Shown: positions 25,686 through 36,100, counted from the first letter of the stretch. The stretch: 64,000 nt of DNA from an uncultured Rikenellaceae bacterium (GCA_944326815.1 CALVFI010000010.1:248001-312000), one strand, 5' to 3'. Numbers and translations: made by a program. The notes: generated by a model not told the origin, from the letters alone.

Positions 25686-27554
25686 CTATCTCTTATCGGA
25701 CCCTTCGTAATAATTCACAAAAGCACGACTCACCAGCCGGTTCCCGCCCGGAGTCGGATAATCGCCCGAGAAATACCAGTCGCCGCTATGGGCTGGACAG
25801 GCTTCATGCAACCCCTCGATCGTCTGATAGACCAATTGCACGGAACAAGGGCATCCTTCCGGCGTGACAAGTTGCGCAATCTTATCCGAGATCTCCTCGT
25901 CGGTAAAAGGGGCATAGATCTCCTTCACATAGTTCACACACATCTCCTTGGGCAAACCCTCTTGTGCTTTGCATTTACGGTAGACCTCGTCGATCACCTC
26001 TTGTCGGCCACTCTCGCGCAACAGTTCGATCGCCGCATTGAAAGCGATGAACTCCGACATCCGCGACATATCGATTCCGTAACAATCGGGATAGCGTACC
26101 TGCGGCGATGAAGAGACCACCACGATCTTACGGGGATGCAGACGAGCAAGTATCTTAATGATACTGCGCCGAAGCGTCGTCCCGCGTACGATACTGTCGT
26201 CTATCACTACGATCGTATCCTCACCGGGGACAATAGTACCATAGGTAATATCATATACATGGGCCGCCAGATCGTTGCGGCTGTTTCCTTCGGCAATAAA
26301 GGTCCGAAGTTTGATATCCTTGACCGCCAACTTCTCGCTCCGAATCCGATGCGACAACAACCGCTCCACCTCCTGCTGCGACAAATCTTTCAGTGCCAGA
26401 ATCCGTTCCGCCTTCCGGGCATTCAGATAAGCGTCGAGCCCCTCGAGCATCCCGTAATAAGCCACCTCGGCCGTATTGGGGATGAACGAGAACACCGTAT
26501 GGTCGGTGTCATAATCCACTGCGCGCAGAATCGGCTCCGTCAGCAGCTGCCCCAGCATCTTACGTTCGCGATAGATGTCGCGATCCGTTCCACGCGAGAA
26601 ATAGATCCGTTCAAAAGAACAGGGCCGGGGATGCTCCGGAGCATACACCTGCGAAAGACGCAGCGTACCATCTCGGTCCACAATGAGGCACCCGCCCGGA
26701 GCCAACGCATGTACCTGCTCCGCGGCAACATTCATCACCGTCTGGATCACCGGACGCTCTGAAGCCGCCACGACAATCTCGTCATTGGCATAGTAATAGG
26801 CCGGACGAATGCCCCATCGGTCGCGAAACAAGAATGTCTCACCGCTGCCCGTCGCCCCGATAATCGCGAAACCGCCGTCCCACAATCCCGAAGCACGCCG
26901 AATCACATGCTCCATATCAATACTGCGCTCGATTCGGTCGTTGAGTTCCTGTCCGGAAAAACCTTCAGACTTGTACTTCTCATAATGCTGCTGCACCTGC
27001 TCATCCAGGAGATAGCCCATCTGTTCCAGGATAATGAAGGTATCGGCATTGTGACGCGGATGCTGTCCTCGCGAAACGATATCGGCAAAAACCTCATCGA
27101 CGTTCGTCAGATTGAAGTTGCCAGCCACGCAAAGATTACGGCTCTGCCAGTTGTTGCGCCGCAGAAACGGATGCGTATAAGAGATTCCCGAGCGCCCCGT
27201 CGTACTGTAACGCAGGTGCCCTATATAGATATCTCCCACATAAGGCTGGCACTCCTCGGGAACTCCTTCTGCAGCGGCCGCCTTCATTGCTCCGTGCACC
27301 TCGCCGAACACCTCGCCAATCGCCCCGCTGCCCAACGCCCGACTGCGGAATATATACTCCTCGCCCGGCGGCGTCCCCAGACGGATACAAGCCATACCGG
27401 CCCCCTCCTGTCCCCGGTTATGCTGCTTCTCCATCATCAGATAGAGGTTATCCAGTCCCCAGGAGACCCGTCCGTATTTCTCCTTATAATAGGACAGAGG
27501 TTTCAGCAGACGGATCAGGGCAATGCCGCATTCATGTTTAATCTGTTCACTCAT
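25686..27554 (-). CDS. Amidophosphoribosyltransferase-family protein (long form)
   Basis: 622-residue class II glutamine amidotransferase joined to a type I phosphoribosyltransferase, the PurF arrangement that makes phosphoribosylamine from glutamine and PRPP. The glutaminase half begins with HECGIALIRL (nucleophile C9) after a short leader, with QHNRGQEGAGMA and IGHLRYSTTGRSG. The PRPP loop VVIDDSIVRGTTLR is clear. It is about 150 residues longer than standard PurF: an extended linker between the halves and a C-terminal region with several Cys (GCPCSVQ, EACPAHSGDWYFSG). This long type occurs in Bacteroidetes beside the standard one, so the exact role is not certain. It has its own promoter. 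Confidence 0.85.
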   Translation of the reverse strand: MSEQIKHECGIALIRLLKPLSYYKEKYGRVSWGLDNLYLMMEKQHNRGQEGAGMACIRLGTPPGEEYIFRSRALGSGAIGEVFGEVHGAMKAAAAEGVPEECQPYVGDIYIGHLRYSTTGRSGISYTHPFLRRNNWQSRNLCVAGNFNLTNVDEVFADIVSRGQHPRHNADTFIILEQMGYLLDEQVQQHYEKYKSEGFSGQELNDRIERSIDMEHVIRRASGLWDGGFAIIGATGSGETFLFRDRWGIRPAYYYANDEIVVAASERPVIQTVMNVAAEQVHALAPGGCLIVDRDGTLRLSQVYAPEHPRPCSFERIYFSRGTDRDIYRERKMLGQLLTEPILRAVDYDTDHTVFSFIPNTAEVAYYGMLEGLDAYLNARKAERILALKDLSQQEVERLLSHRIRSEKLAVKDIKLRTFIAEGNSRNDLAAHVYDITYGTIVPGEDTIVVIDDSIVRGTTLRRSIIKILARLHPRKIVVVSSSPQVRYPDCYGIDMSRMSEFIAFNAAIELLRESGRQEVIDEVYRKCKAQEGLPKEMCVNYVKEIYAPFTDEEISDKIAQLVTPEGCPCSVQLVYQTIEGLHEACPAHSGDWYFSGDYPTPGGNRLVSRAFVNYYEGSDKR

Positions 27555-27592
27555 AAATTCGATCGTTTATCCGGCGCGTCCGCACCGCCATA

Positions 27593-27600
27593 CAAATATA
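27593..27600 (-). promoter_or_regulatory. -7 promoter element of the PurF-family gene
   Basis: TATATTTG on the minus strand, 38 bp before the ATG at 27554. The 170-bp gap to glnN holds no other signal I can name. Confidence 0.6.
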
Positions 27601-27723
27601 CACTGTTTTCTCAGAATAACGAAGAACCGGAAGCAACCGGTATCTCCCGCCGCCTTCGGTTCTCCTTTCAGATTATGTCAGAATCTTCGTGTGTGTGTAT
27701 CCAGAAACAATTTCAACTTCCCA

Positions 27724-29916
27724 TTACCGAATAAACAACAACTCTCGATATTTAGGCAATGGCCACATTTCATTATCTATGATCAGTTCGAGTTTATCGA
27801 TGTGATAACGTATCTCATCGAATGCCGCAGCCACCGTATCATGATAGGCCACAGCCCGCTGGCGAATATTTTCGATTCGGTTGGCCCGTTTACGTGCCTC
27901 CACCATCTCTGTCACACCCGTCTGGATGCAGGTCGAATGGTAGGAGATTTGCTCGATCAGCTCCCGGTCCTGCGACACGACCATCTGATTCTTCCCCGAC
28001 GAGAAAAGTTGATTGATCCGGTAGACCTTCTCCAGCAACATGCCCTGATAACGCGAAGCAACGGGAATGACATGATTCATCGCCATATCTCCCAGCACCC
28101 GCGCTTCTATCTGAATCTTCTTCACATAGGTCTCCCAGCACACTTCGGCCCGCGCATGGAGCTCCTTCTCGTTCAGCACGCCCGCCCGGGCAAACATCTC
28201 CACAGAATCCGCCGCCAGATAGCGATCGAGAATAAGCGGTACGGACGTTTCACAATCGAGTCCGCGTCGGGCCGCCTCCTGTTTCCATGCATCGCTGTAT
28301 CCGTTACCGTCAAAGCATACCGGAGCACTCTCCCGAATATATTCACGCAAAACAGCAAAGATCGCCTTCTCCTTACTGTCACCATGCTGAATCCGTGCAT
28401 CGACCGCCTTGTAGAACTCCTCCAACTGCACCGCCACCGCCGTATTGAGCGCAATCATCGCCCCGGCACAGTTGGCAGAAGAACCCACGGCCCGGAACTC
28501 GAACCTGTTCCCCGTAAAGGCAAAAGGTGAGGTGCGGTTCCGGTCGGTATTATCGATCAACAGTTCAGGAATCTGCCCGATACCATCCATGCGAAAACCG
28601 TTCTTCTCCCCGAAGACAATCTTGTCGTCCGCCTCCGTATTTTTAATTCGCTCCAGAACGTCGGACACCTGCCTGCCGAGGAACACCGAGATGATGGCGG
28701 GAGGCGCCTCATTAGCCCCCAGACGATGAGCATTCGTCGCATTCGAAATGGAGGCCTTCAACAATCCGTTATGTTTATACACCGCCATCAGCACATTGGC
28801 CAGAAAGGTCACAAACTGCAGGTTCTCCATCGGCGTACGCCCCGGAGCCAGCAGATTCACTCCCGTATCCGTACCGAGCGACCAGTTGCAATGCTTCCCG
28901 CTACCGTTCACCCCTTTAAAAGGTTTTTCATGCAACAAAACGTGAAAATCATGGCGGTGCGCCACCTCCTGAATCACCGACATCAGCAACAAATTATGGT
29001 CGTTGGCCAGATTCATCTCCTCATACACCGGAGCCAACTCAAACTGATTCGGCGCCACTTCGTTATGACGAGTCTTGACCGGAATCCCCAATTTCAAAGC
29101 CTCATACTCGAGATCCTTCATGAAGGCTTTCACGCGGCCGGGAATCGCCCCGAAGTAATGATCCTCGAGTTGCTGGTTCCGGGCGCTTTCATGGCCCATC
29201 AGCGTGCGTCCCGTAAGCACCAGATCGGGTCGTGCCGACCACAATCCCTCATCCACCAAAAAATACTCCTGTTCCCAGCCCAAATAGGAAAACACCTTCT
29301 TCACCGTCGGGTCGAACAAGCCGCAAACCTCGGTGGCCGCCCGATTCAAAGCCCCCAAGGAGCGCAACAAAGGCGTTTTGTAATCCAGGGCCTCACCCGT
29401 ATAGGCGATGAACACGGTAGGTATACACAAGGTCGTATCTACAATGAAGGCCGGGGAGGTAGGGTCCCAGGCACTGTACCCGCGTGCTTCGAACGTATTG
29501 CGGATTCCTCCATTGGGAAAACTCGAAGCATCCGGCTCCTGCTGAATCAGCAACTTCCCGGAAAACTCCTCAATCACACCGCCATGACCATCGGGCTCCA
29601 CAAAAGCGTCATGCTTTTCGGCCGTCCCGCCCGTTAACGGCTGAAACCAGTGCGTATAATGCGTCGCCCCCATCTCCATGGCCCACCGTTTCATTCCTTC
29701 GGCGATGTCATCTGCTGTCGTACGCTGCAAAGGGGTCCCTTCCGCCATCGTTTTAAGCAACGCATCGCAAGTCTCCTTTCTCAAATACTTGCGCATGGCC
29801 TCTCCGTTGAACACCATACGGCCGAAATAATCCGACGGGTGACCCTCGGGAGCCGGAACCTCCACGACTTTCCTTTTCACGGCCTCTTCGACCATTTTAA
29901 ATCTCAATGCAGACAT
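27724..29916 (-). CDS. glnN: Glutamine synthetase type III
   Basis: Makes glutamine from glutamate, ammonia and ATP. 730 residues, the length of GSIII rather than of GSI (about 470). The GSIII-specific N-terminal part is seen (DYFGRMVFNGEAMRKYL, THYTHWFQPLTGGTAEKHDAF), then the catalytic barrel with EFSGKLLIQQEPDASSFPNGG, RHNEVAPNQFELAPVYEE and NGSGKHCNWSLGTD, and RFEFRAVGSSANCAGAM. The first gene of the strand after an AT-rich upstream region of about 320 bp with repeated ATACCCC units, which probably carries nitrogen control. It is the ammonium-assimilating partner of glmS and the PurF-family enzyme, both glutamine users, on either side. Confidence 0.97.
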   Translation of the reverse strand: MSALRFKMVEEAVKRKVVEVPAPEGHPSDYFGRMVFNGEAMRKYLRKETCDALLKTMAEGTPLQRTTADDIAEGMKRWAMEMGATHYTHWFQPLTGGTAEKHDAFVEPDGHGGVIEEFSGKLLIQQEPDASSFPNGGIRNTFEARGYSAWDPTSPAFIVDTTLCIPTVFIAYTGEALDYKTPLLRSLGALNRAATEVCGLFDPTVKKVFSYLGWEQEYFLVDEGLWSARPDLVLTGRTLMGHESARNQQLEDHYFGAIPGRVKAFMKDLEYEALKLGIPVKTRHNEVAPNQFELAPVYEEMNLANDHNLLLMSVIQEVAHRHDFHVLLHEKPFKGVNGSGKHCNWSLGTDTGVNLLAPGRTPMENLQFVTFLANVLMAVYKHNGLLKASISNATNAHRLGANEAPPAIISVFLGRQVSDVLERIKNTEADDKIVFGEKNGFRMDGIGQIPELLIDNTDRNRTSPFAFTGNRFEFRAVGSSANCAGAMIALNTAVAVQLEEFYKAVDARIQHGDSKEKAIFAVLREYIRESAPVCFDGNGYSDAWKQEAARRGLDCETSVPLILDRYLAADSVEMFARAGVLNEKELHARAEVCWETYVKKIQIEARVLGDMAMNHVIPVASRYQGMLLEKVYRINQLFSSGKNQMVVSQDRELIEQISYHSTCIQTGVTEMVEARKRANRIENIRQRAVAYHDTVAAAFDEIRYHIDKLELIIDNEMWPLPKYRELLFIR

Positions 29917-29977
29917 ACGTAAAAATTTTAATTCAACAAAAAGTGCTTCACACTTTCTATTTTCAACATTAACGACA

Positions 29978-29985
29978 CAAATATA
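29978..29985 (-). promoter_or_regulatory. -7 promoter element of glnN
   Basis: TATATTTG on the minus strand, 62 bp before the glnN ATG and just downstream of the ATACCCC repeat cluster. Confidence 0.6.
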
Positions 29986-29999
29986 TTAATTTATTTTAT

Positions 30000-30059
30000 A
30001 TACCCCCAAATTTTATGGGGTATAAAATAAATTTTTATTATTTTTTACAACATACCCCC
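30000..30059. promoter_or_regulatory. ATACCCC repeat cluster upstream of glnN (candidate operator)
   Basis: Two direct copies of ATACCCCC start at 30000 and 30052, 52 bp apart (about five helical turns). The first also forms an inverted repeat TATACCCC / GGGGTATA (29999-30006 and 30017-30024). A related TTACCCCCCC lies at 30126-30135. They stand out sharply in DNA that is otherwise almost all A and T, 15-75 bp upstream of the glnN -7 element, the usual place for an activator. The binding protein is unknown. The stretch 29917-30243 contains no gene. Confidence 0.5.
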
Positions 30060-30168
30060 TATAAAAAATACGTAATATAAAAAACATTTACAACAAATCT
30101 CAAGACACCTTAAAAAGCGACCATATTACCCCCCCAAAAAAAAAATAACACACAAAAGATATACCATA

Positions 30169-30190
30169 AGACCCGATCGAAATCGGGTCT
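30169..30190 (-). terminator. Hairpin after glmS (possible terminator)
   Basis: Perfect 9-bp arms (30169-30177 and 30182-30190) with a CGAA loop, 54 bp after the glmS stop. The T tract that should follow on the minus strand is poor at first (TATGGTATATCTTTT), so termination is likely but not certain. Confidence 0.5.
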
Positions 30191-30243
30191 CACACATCTT
30201 AAATCTTTCTAAATGATTTCGGCCAACGCCGAATAACAGACGC

Positions 30244-32088
30244 CTACTCCACCGTCACCGATTTGGCAAGATTGCGGGGTTGATCCACATCCCGCCCCTT
30301 ATTGACAGCAATATAATAGGCAAGTAACTGCAACGGTACGGATGCCACTAAAGGCATCAAACATTCTACCGCCACAGGCACCTCGATACAATAATCAGCA
30401 ATACCACGTACCACCGTATCACCCTCTGCCACAACAGCAATGATTTTTCCTCCTCGAGCCTTGATCTCCTGAATATTGCTCACCGTCTTCTCGTAGATAT
30501 TATCCGGCGTAGCAATAACCACAACCGGCATCTCGCTATCGATCAACGCTATCGGCCCATGCTTCATCTCCGCAGCCGGATAACCTTCGGCATGAATATA
30601 GGAAATCTCCTTGAGCTTAAGTGCTCCTTCAAGTGCTGCGGGATAATTATAGCCACGTCCAAGATAGATAAAGTTACGGGCATAGGTAAATATCTTGGAA
30701 AGATCCCTAATCTCCTCATCCAGACCGAGCACCTTTTCCAACTTCGCCGGCAACTCAAGCAACCCCCGAGCCACTTCAGCAAACCGTTCCGAAGAGATCG
30801 TCCCCTTCTCCTTGGCAAGCGTCAGGGCAATCATCGTCATTACGGTCACCTGTCCCGTAAAGGCTTTTGTAGAGGCCACCCCGATCTCCGGTCCCACATG
30901 GATATAGGCTCCCGAGTCGGTCGCACGGGCAATCGAAGAGCCCACCACATTGCAAATACCAAAGATAAACGCCCCCTGCGCCCGAGCCAACTCGACGGCA
31001 GCCAATGTATCGGCCGTCTCGCCCGACTGCGACACCGCCACCACCACATCGCCCGGCTCGATCACCGGATTCCGATAGCGAAATTCCGAAGCATACTCCA
31101 CCTCTACCGGAATGCGACACATATCCTCGATCAGATGCTCGCCGATCAACGCAGCATGCCACGAAGTACCACACGCCACAAAGATGATCCGTCGTGCCTG
31201 CAAAAATTTATCCTTATTGGCAATCACACCCGACAACACCACATCATCACCATTCGGGGATATACGTCCCCGAATACAATCCACAATCGTACGAGGCTGC
31301 TCGTGAATCTCCTTGAGCATAAAATGAGGATAGCCGCCCTTCTCGAGCTGACTGATACTCATCTCCAACTTTCTAATATCGATCTGCGACTCCACATTAT
31401 CGAAACTCACCACCTTAAGCGGTTGATTCCGATTAATCACCGCAATCTCTCCATCGTTCACATAGACCACACGATCCGTATACTCCACAATCGGTGTAGC
31501 ATCCGAAGCCAGGAAATACTCACCCTCTCCGATTCCGATCACCATCGGACTACTCTTACGCGCCGCAATAATCTCATCCTGGTTTCCTTTCTCGACCACA
31601 GCAATGGCATAAGCCCCCACCACCTGTTTCAAGGCTGACTGCACCGCCTCGAAAAGCGAACAGTGATTGGTCGCTTTGACATATTCGATCAGTTGCACCA
31701 ACACCTCTGTATCCGTACTGCTCTTAAACGTATAGCCATTCTGAATCAGAGCATCTTTCAGCACACTATAATTTTCAATGATTCCATTATGGATCAAGGC
31801 AATCGAACCCGATTCCGAATAGTGCGGATGAGCATTCACATCGTTCGGAGCACCGTGTGTCGCCCAACGCGTATGAGCAATCCCGATATGTCCCGAGATA
31901 TCTTTTGCCTCCGTAAACCGTTCCAAGTCCGCCACCTTCCCGCGGCATTTATGCACATTAAGCTCTCCAGCACCATTTACCAATGCTAGTCCCGCGCTAT
32001 CATATCCTCGATACTCGAGCCGGTGAAGCCCCTTAATCAAAATGGGATAGGCCTCCCTATAGCCCACATAACCTACAATTCCACACAT
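30244..32088 (-). CDS. glmS: Glutamine--fructose-6-phosphate aminotransferase
   Basis: First step of hexosamine synthesis: fructose-6-phosphate plus glutamine gives glucosamine-6-phosphate. 614 residues. The start at 32088 is chosen because the N-terminal Cys nucleophile must follow the initiator Met (MCGIVGYVG); an upstream Met at 32097 would bury it. The glutaminase domain has THGAPNDVNAHPH and HNGIIENY; two SIS domains follow (CGTSWHAALIGEHLIED, SQSGETADTLAA and GRGYNYPAALEGALKLKEISYIHAEGY), ending DQPRNLAKSVTVE. No glmS ribozyme-like leader is seen; the 5' UTR is about 16 nt. It feeds glmM elsewhere in the window. Confidence 0.97.
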   Translation of the reverse strand: MCGIVGYVGYREAYPILIKGLHRLEYRGYDSAGLALVNGAGELNVHKCRGKVADLERFTEAKDISGHIGIAHTRWATHGAPNDVNAHPHYSESGSIALIHNGIIENYSVLKDALIQNGYTFKSSTDTEVLVQLIEYVKATNHCSLFEAVQSALKQVVGAYAIAVVEKGNQDEIIAARKSSPMVIGIGEGEYFLASDATPIVEYTDRVVYVNDGEIAVINRNQPLKVVSFDNVESQIDIRKLEMSISQLEKGGYPHFMLKEIHEQPRTIVDCIRGRISPNGDDVVLSGVIANKDKFLQARRIIFVACGTSWHAALIGEHLIEDMCRIPVEVEYASEFRYRNPVIEPGDVVVAVSQSGETADTLAAVELARAQGAFIFGICNVVGSSIARATDSGAYIHVGPEIGVASTKAFTGQVTVMTMIALTLAKEKGTISSERFAEVARGLLELPAKLEKVLGLDEEIRDLSKIFTYARNFIYLGRGYNYPAALEGALKLKEISYIHAEGYPAAEMKHGPIALIDSEMPVVVIATPDNIYEKTVSNIQEIKARGGKIIAVVAEGDTVVRGIADYCIEVPVAVECLMPLVASVPLQLLAYYIAVNKGRDVDQPRNLAKSVTVE

Positions 32089-32110
32089 TTTCTTCAATTT
32101 TCAATCGATG

Positions 32111-32118
32111 CAAATATA
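32111..32118 (-). promoter_or_regulatory. -7 promoter element of glmS
   Basis: TATATTTG on the minus strand, 22 bp before the glmS ATG at 32088. The divergent EIIA-like gene starts 108 bp away. Confidence 0.6.
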
Positions 32119-32195
32119 CATTTTTTCACCTTCTCCAACACATTCTTCGGCAACATAATTGCAGGAAATACCTATACTATCACACCTTTACAATT

Positions 32196-32987
32196 ATGAA
32201 AACCAAGAAAAACATCCTCAACGACCATTCGGAAGAACTCGACACCGAAAAGTACAATCCCGCCACAGAGGGGCTCTCCATCGGCAATCCCTGCACTGAC
32301 ATTCCGATCGGCATGGCCGAAAACAAAGGCACATTCGCAGGTTTGTCGCGCAAAAACAATGCAGCTCATCCCGGCCCGACCCCCACCTCAGCAAGCCCAG
32401 CCAATGCCGCAGCTACGGGAGACCCATCCCGTTCTCCCAAACACAAACGACAAACCAAATCCCACCGCTATCTCTCCGACCCGCCCCTACCCGGGTCGGA
32501 GAGCGACATCTTCATCGAGACGAACGGTATGCTCCTTCCCGGAGGTGAAGCCATTCCCGCCGCTCCACCCATAATAAACCTTGCGAACATACTCGTCGGA
32601 CTTCCCGGCGAACCCAAAAACAGAGCCATCGCACGCGCCGGAGAACAACTGGTCGCCGGAGGATATGTCCATCCATTCTACATCGCTTCAATGATGCTTC
32701 GAGAGACAATCACCCCCTCATCCTGCCACAAAGGAGTCGTCATCATACAAGGCACGGAGGATGGCAAACGGGAAGTAATCCATAGCGGAGTGGTCATCCT
32801 GCAATACCCAACAGGAATTCTGTTCAACCAGGAACGCGCCTATCTGATCATCGGGGTCGCCAGCCGCACAGAAACCCATCCGAAAACAGACCGTATCATC
32901 CAACGACTGACACAGGATAAACAATTTGCCGATCAACTGAGAACCCTCCTCGACAAACGCATCATCTACGACAAAATAAAACTCTAA
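32196..32987 (+). CDS. Orphan mannitol-type PTS EIIA-like protein lacking the phosphoacceptor His
   Basis: 263 residues. Residues 1-125 are hydrophilic, rich in Ala, Pro, Ser and Thr, and match nothing I know. Residues 128-253 follow the mannitol/fructose EIIA fold: NLANILVG, AGEQLVAGGYVHPFYI (148-163), SGVVILQYPTGILF (197-210) and LIIGVASRTETH (217-228). In MtlA the active site reads IAVPHGT with the phosphoacceptor His; here the aligned segment is VIIQGT with Gln at 185, so the protein should not carry phosphate by the normal route. The family's second conserved His appears kept (H228). No PTS EI, HPr or permease gene is present in the window. It is divergent from glmS and 209 bp upstream of the giant protein gene, in the same direction. 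A sensory or regulatory role is inference. Confidence 0.7.
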   Translation: MKTKKNILNDHSEELDTEKYNPATEGLSIGNPCTDIPIGMAENKGTFAGLSRKNNAAHPGPTPTSASPANAAATGDPSRSPKHKRQTKSHRYLSDPPLPGSESDIFIETNGMLLPGGEAIPAAPPIINLANILVGLPGEPKNRAIARAGEQLVAGGYVHPFYIASMMLRETITPSSCHKGVVIIQGTEDGKREVIHSGVVILQYPTGILFNQERAYLIIGVASRTETHPKTDRIIQRLTQDKQFADQLRTLLDKRIIYDKIKL

Positions 32988-33054
32988 TTCCTGTTTAATT
33001 TAATCCGTATATGAAAAAATTTTAACAACAGTTCCGAATATCATATTTTTCACA

Positions 33055-33062
33055 TATATTTG
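33055..33062 (+). promoter_or_regulatory. First of two tandem -7 elements before the giant gene
   Basis: TATATTTG, 68 bp downstream of the EIIA-like stop codon. It would give a leader of about 130 nt for the giant gene. Confidence 0.5.
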
Positions 33063-33081
33063 CAGTGTGAAAAAAGGCCTC

Positions 33082-33089
33082 TATTTTTG
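33082..33089 (+). promoter_or_regulatory. Second of two tandem -7 elements before the giant gene
   Basis: TATTTTTG, 27 bp after the first. The presence of one or both means the giant gene can be transcribed separately from the EIIA-like gene. Confidence 0.5.
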
Positions 33090-33196
33090 TAATAAATAAT
33101 ACAATTTACAAATGCACTGCGAGCCATTTGAAAAACAAACACAAACGATCGCATTTAGAGGCTTTTACGATTAAAGGACATTCATTACGGAAGAAA

Positions 33197-36100
33197 ATGA
33201 AAATAGTAGGTGAACCCAAAGCATTCCTGAGCAACGAAGCACGACAGTTGCTCGACTTGTATCGTTCGCTCGGCGAGCGTGCGGAAATATTTCTGCCCCG
33301 GCACATTTTCGACAACCTGACCAATTTTGTCAGTTTGTGCATGGAGGAACCGGACGATCCAGCCAAACAACAAGCTGAGATCAATAAATACCTGCTGCGT
33401 TTCCGCGAAGACATACCGGGATACGTAGACGTTTCGCTGATGCTGGTTCCCCACAACAACTCCAAAGCCTTTGAACTCAGCAATAAACGCGGGCAATTCG
33501 TACGCAAGATCGATTCGCTCATCGATACCGACGGCACCACACCCGAATTGCGCAATTTATTGAAAAATATTCGCAATACGCACGATTTTTCGGTCGGTAC
33601 GCCTCCTGTAAACAGTTCGCACATCGATTTCATGTCGCAACTGCAGTTGGGCGGTCATGTCCGCGACCTGCGCAAATACCGCGACGTGATCGGGGTTACC
33701 GGCGACCTGAACGAGGCTCACTGGAACTACATGATGGATACGCTCGAGCAAATGATCAGCCAGAGCACCCACTATACGACCAACGCCGAAAAAACCGACT
33801 TCTTGAACCGGACCTGCTGGACCGTGAATTTCAAAGGATTGAACGGGATGATTCGTACCGTCGTATCGGGCAATGCCGATAAGGCTGTGGAACTTCTCAA
33901 AGGGGATGTATTCAGCAATGCCTCGGTCGTGGTGGCCGACTCTCCCTCGCCGGAGGAGCTCTACGAGATGATGACCACCGATACGACAAGTATCTTCGTT
34001 ATCAAGGTTCCCCATGTGCGCATCAACCACTACTCGGGAGAGAAATGGTTCCCGCTGCTTACCCGTCTGGTGATCGTGGACGACTCGAAAGAGTCCCGCA
34101 GTTCGAATACCTCGCTGGTATTCTGTTTCCACAACGGCATCATCAATACGCTCAACAAGGTACACACCAAGAAACTCGGTTCGCCGGCCAACACGCAGTT
34201 GAACCTGCGGTTGATTCTCGAGAACGTAAATCCCTCCTACCTGAGCGAATTCCGCGAGAAAATCGAGGCCCAGATCGCCATCTACGCACGCGAACTGGAG
34301 CAGATGCTCGTCGAGCAGACGGGCGACCCCAATGACATCGAAAAGCGCATCACGCTCTTCAAACTCGATGCTTTCTCGCGCCAGGTGGTACAGGACAAAT
34401 ATTCTCTCGAGAAACTACGCGACTTTATCTTCTTCCTTGAAAATTGCCACAAACCCGAAAGCAAACAGGTTCAGACGCAAGAGCTGATTGATGAGTTCGA
34501 GAGCCGCATGAAGCAATACTTCTACGGAGGCAACAAGCATATCGAGATCGTCACCATTCTCGAAGGCGGCGGCCGCAACCAGATCCGTACCTTCGGCGAA
34601 TACCTGCTGAGCAAGCCGTTCACCGGTCTTAGCAGCAAAGTCCGTTATGCGTGCCGGTTGATTCTGGACATCATTCCGAGCTGCTATGAACGCACGCTCC
34701 ACAACCATTTCCACAAGAACTTCGGGATCAACCTCTTCCTGGAGAAGTACAAAGAGTATATCACCAAGGTGGGCAAAGATGCCGACAACAAAGGACGTTT
34801 CGAGAAATTCCTGATCGACCTGGGCATCCGCGACAAATATTTTGCACTGGGCGACGAAGACCGAGACATCGTAAAGAATTTCATCTCGGCCCTGGGCAAT
34901 CTCGACCAAACCTCCGTATCGGACTCCGTGCAGATGATCATCCGCGACCTGTTGTTCAACCCGAACGGCAAACCCCGGCCCTACATCATCTACAACGCCC
35001 AGCAGGCCTGGGAATACAAGGACCTGCTGCCGGACGATCTGTTCGACATCAATCCGTTCGACATCGAAATCGAGAATCATGCCGACGGACGATTGGCCTA
35101 TGACCGATTGGTGGATAAATTGCTCCGCATCAAATCAACACTGGCGCTCTTCGACGACAGCGGTTCTCTGTGGGATCTCTTCTGCGAAAACACCACCATC
35201 GTCATCAATGACCCGAACAACCCGACCGGCTACACCGACTTCAATACCGAAGCTGTCGGAGCATTCCTCAAATTCCTCAACACTTCGAAGATCACACTCT
35301 TCCTGGACGAAGCGTACGCCGAGAGTGTCAAAATCGAAGACCGCGAATTGCCCAAATGGAGAACCATCTCGCGTTATATCATGAACAATATCAACGCGCA
35401 GACGCGTATCAAAGCGGTTTCATCGCTCTCGACGACGAAAAATCTCTGCGCTACGGGAGAACGTCTCGGAGCCATTGCCGCCACACCGCAAGCCGCCGGA
35501 TTTGCCGACTATGCCCGCAAACGCAACAGTGCCGAACACGGCAACAACAACTCGTTGCTGATGCTCAACAATTCGTTGGAAACTGCCCAGGAGGCCAAAA
35601 GCATCAAGGATACCATCGAAGCCAAACTGCCGAAAAACGCATCGCGCAGCAACATCCGCAAGGTACTCATCGGTTTTATCAAGCAACAAATCGACAAAAC
35701 CGAGACCTACAACCGCAACAGCATCTCCAGCCAGCTCCACAAGACTGCAGGATTCGAGGGCTCGCCGCTCTACCTGTTCCTGCTGGACGAACTGGTAGCA
35801 CTCGACAAACTGGACGTTCTGGGTCTTCCGGACGATTTCAAATACCACGACGAACCGTTCTTCAGCTACTATCAGAACCAACTGATAAAGAATCTGAATA
35901 AGTTCCGAGTAAACAAGAACTTCCGCGAAGAGTCGCTCAAGAGACTCTCGATGGCAAAAGAGACCGCCCGCCGATTGATCGAACAATACGGCACGGATGC
36001 ATTGGAAGTGGTGGATTCGGACGGATCGTACCTCTTCAACTTCCGCATCAAGGGCAATCCGTCGTACGCTGACATGTTGTCGTTCTGTAACTTCCTGGCC

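Noticed and set aside
30244..32130. glmS ribozyme or riboswitch before glmS
   Set aside because: The -7 element lies 22 bp from the start codon, so the leader is too short for such a structure.
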